Assembly (NCBI GenBank): GCA_003972865.1
Contig: QOAX01000264.1
Coordinates: 1 to 6,389, forward strand
Reading direction: 5' to 3'
Origin: Verrucomicrobiota bacterium
Lineage (GTDB): Bacteria > Verrucomicrobiota > Verrucomicrobiia > Limisphaerales > UBA1096
Length of the DNA: 6,389 nucleotides
In this document: positions 5,825 to 6,389 of the stretch, piece after piece
Position numbering within the stretch: position 1 is the first letter of the stretch
How the letters are laid out: the number at the start of each line of letters is the position of its first letter
Position numbers and translations under genes: made by a program
The notes under the pieces: generated by a model
The model's input: only the letters and a program-made list of their open reading frames with translations
Told to the model about the DNA's origin: nothing
Databases searched by the model: none

Positions 5825-5873
5825 AAAAAAAAACGAGAAAATTAATTGACACGAATTAATCAGTTGATAGATT
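5825..5873 (+). promoter_or_regulatory. Sigma70-type promoter with A-tract UP element for the secreted-protein gene
   Basis: A perfect TTGACA (5846-5851) and TAGATT (5868-5873, four of six consensus bases) are separated by 16 bases. Nine A residues (5825-5833), preceded by eight T and a C, lie just upstream where an UP element acts. Transcription would begin near 5880, leaving a leader of about 73 bases before the ATG at 5953. This AT-rich patch contrasts sharply with the GC-rich genes around it. Confidence 0.6.
5841..5860. promoter_or_regulatory. Inverted repeat overlapping the -35 box, candidate repressor operator
   Basis: ATTAATT and AATTAAT flank the six bases GACACG, a perfect 7-6-7 dyad of 20 bp. 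It covers the TTGACA box completely, so a protein bound here would exclude RNA polymerase. A dyad of this size suits a TetR dimer. TCAGTTGA (5860-5867) starts at its last base and fills the remaining spacer up to the -10 box. Confidence 0.45.
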
Positions 5874-5952
5874 TTTCAACTCGCCGCCTTGTATCGGCGT
5901 TTGTGCCGGGTGTCGAGGGCGGGCAACTCTTGAATGATTAGCGAGTAATATC

Positions 5953-6389
5953 ATGGTTTTGAGCCGACAAAGGCGAAGGGCATTTGGCGTGGCAGTGTCA
6001 CTGTTCTGCCTGTGCTCCGGCTTGGCGAAGGCCCAGTTTTTTCAGGAACCGGCGGTTTGGAAGGGAACCGACACCATCGGCAGGGAAGTCGTCCTTTATG
6101 TCTCCCCGGAGGGCCGGTTCTTTTCGCGGTACCCGTTGCTGACATCCGCTGGGGGTGACGGTCACGGTGTCTGGTCGATCGATCCCGCCGATAGCACGAT
6201 CCGGTTTCGTTCCCTGTCGAGCGCGGACACAGCCTTCCCATTGGATCTCATTTCCCGGAGGTACACCCTGGGCAAGGGGCAGGAGGGTGCCATCGTCCTG
6301 ACAGCGGGGGACACCGGGCATCAGTTGACCCTCAAGCCAACCGATGACTCACCGGCCTTTTTGCCCGAGGAGCTGATCGAGTACTCCAT
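5953..6389 (+). CDS. Secreted protein of unrecognised family, N-terminal part (C-terminus beyond right edge)
   Basis: I do not recognise this protein. The visible 145 residues open with a clear Sec signal peptide: basic n-region SRQRRR (4-9), hydrophobic core AFGVAVSLFCLCSGLA (10-25) and the cleavage site AKA|Q after residue 27. The two cysteines in the core do not form a lipobox, so export to periplasm or outside is more likely than lipoprotein anchoring. The mature part is rich in short beta-like segments with many Gly, Ser, Asp and Thr (REVVLYVSPEGRFFSRYPLL, STIRFRSL, GAIVLTAGDTGHQLTLKP), suggesting a beta-sandwich or wall-exposed domain; this is only an impression. The ATG at 5953 is the first in frame after a TGA at 5935. 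No Shine-Dalgarno is visible (GCGAG at 5941-5945 at best). It is divergent from the TetR gene and has a strong promoter overlaid by dyads, so regulated expression is expected. Candidates such as an efflux periplasmic component cannot be supported from this part. Confidence 0.8.
   Translation, partial: MVLSRQRRRAFGVAVSLFCLCSGLAKAQFFQEPAVWKGTDTIGREVVLYVSPEGRFFSRYPLLTSAGGDGHGVWSIDPADSTIRFRSLSSADTAFPLDLISRRYTLGKGQEGAIVLTAGDTGHQLTLKPTDDSPAFLPEELIEYS

Noticed and set aside
5816..5833. T8-C-A9 run as a rho-independent terminator
   Set aside because: It has no GC stem, and its location upstream of two divergent genes suits a bent or UP-element tract rather than a terminator.
5029..5859. A 276-residue plus-strand open frame opposite the TetR gene
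   Set aside because: The minus strand encodes a canonical TetR helix-turn-helix. The plus frame ends in the AT-rich promoter with a lysine-rich tail typical of non-coding sequence.
5998..6321. Minus-strand open frames opposite the secreted-protein gene
   Set aside because: The plus strand has a proper signal peptide, a promoter and an open frame to the edge. The minus frames are Arg/Pro/Gly-rich shadows.

Overview
The window comes from a GC-rich Gram-negative bacterium. The presence of kdsB shows a Kdo-containing lipopolysaccharide outer membrane. The style of the proteins, together with the lack of any recognisable Shine-Dalgarno sequence at any of the seven starts, suggests a Verrucomicrobiota/PVC-type genome. 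That assignment is an impression from protein flavour, not a computed placement.

Left and centre (1-3965, minus strand): a head-to-tail run, transcribed right to left, of kdsB, pyrG, maf and a polyprenyl glycosylphosphotransferase that is cut by the left edge. kdsB and pyrG overlap by four bases (GTGA) and maf follows pyrG after 39 bases, so these three look like one operon. PyrG makes CTP. KdsB consumes CTP to make CMP-Kdo. Maf of the YhdE type hydrolyses pyrimidine and non-canonical NTPs. The membrane glycosylphosphotransferase starts surface polysaccharide synthesis by loading a sugar phosphate onto undecaprenyl phosphate. The shared theme is pyrimidine nucleotides feeding envelope glycan synthesis. 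A 135-base gap before the last gene holds a hairpin at the maf stop and a set of mutually exclusive inverted repeats in front of the last start, so that gene may be separately controlled.

Middle (3966-4156): a divergent intergenic region with a candidate kdsB promoter that has an A-tract upstream, and two adjacent perfect 12-bp palindromes where the kdsB ribosome binding site should be. To its right, on the plus strand, lies a SirB1/transglutaminase-like protein gene (4157-5032).

Right (5033-6389): the SirB1-like gene converges on a TetR-family regulator (5080-5769, minus), with a stem-loop in the 47-base gap. The regulator is divergent from a secreted protein of unrecognised family (5953 to the right edge). 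Their shared 183-base region is AT-rich and holds a good plus-strand promoter (A-tract, TTGACA, 16-base spacer, TAGATT). It is overlaid by a 7-6-7 inverted repeat and two opposed copies of TCAACTGA, the layout expected if the TetR protein controls its neighbour.

No intergenic stretch exceeds 300 bases. I see no tRNA, rRNA, CRISPR array, insertion sequence or phage gene. The genes are individually known families. The points that could be new are regulatory (the alternative hairpins and the TetR/secreted-protein switch), the SirB1-Kdo neighbourhood, and the uncharacterised secreted protein. I found no demonstrable new biological system.
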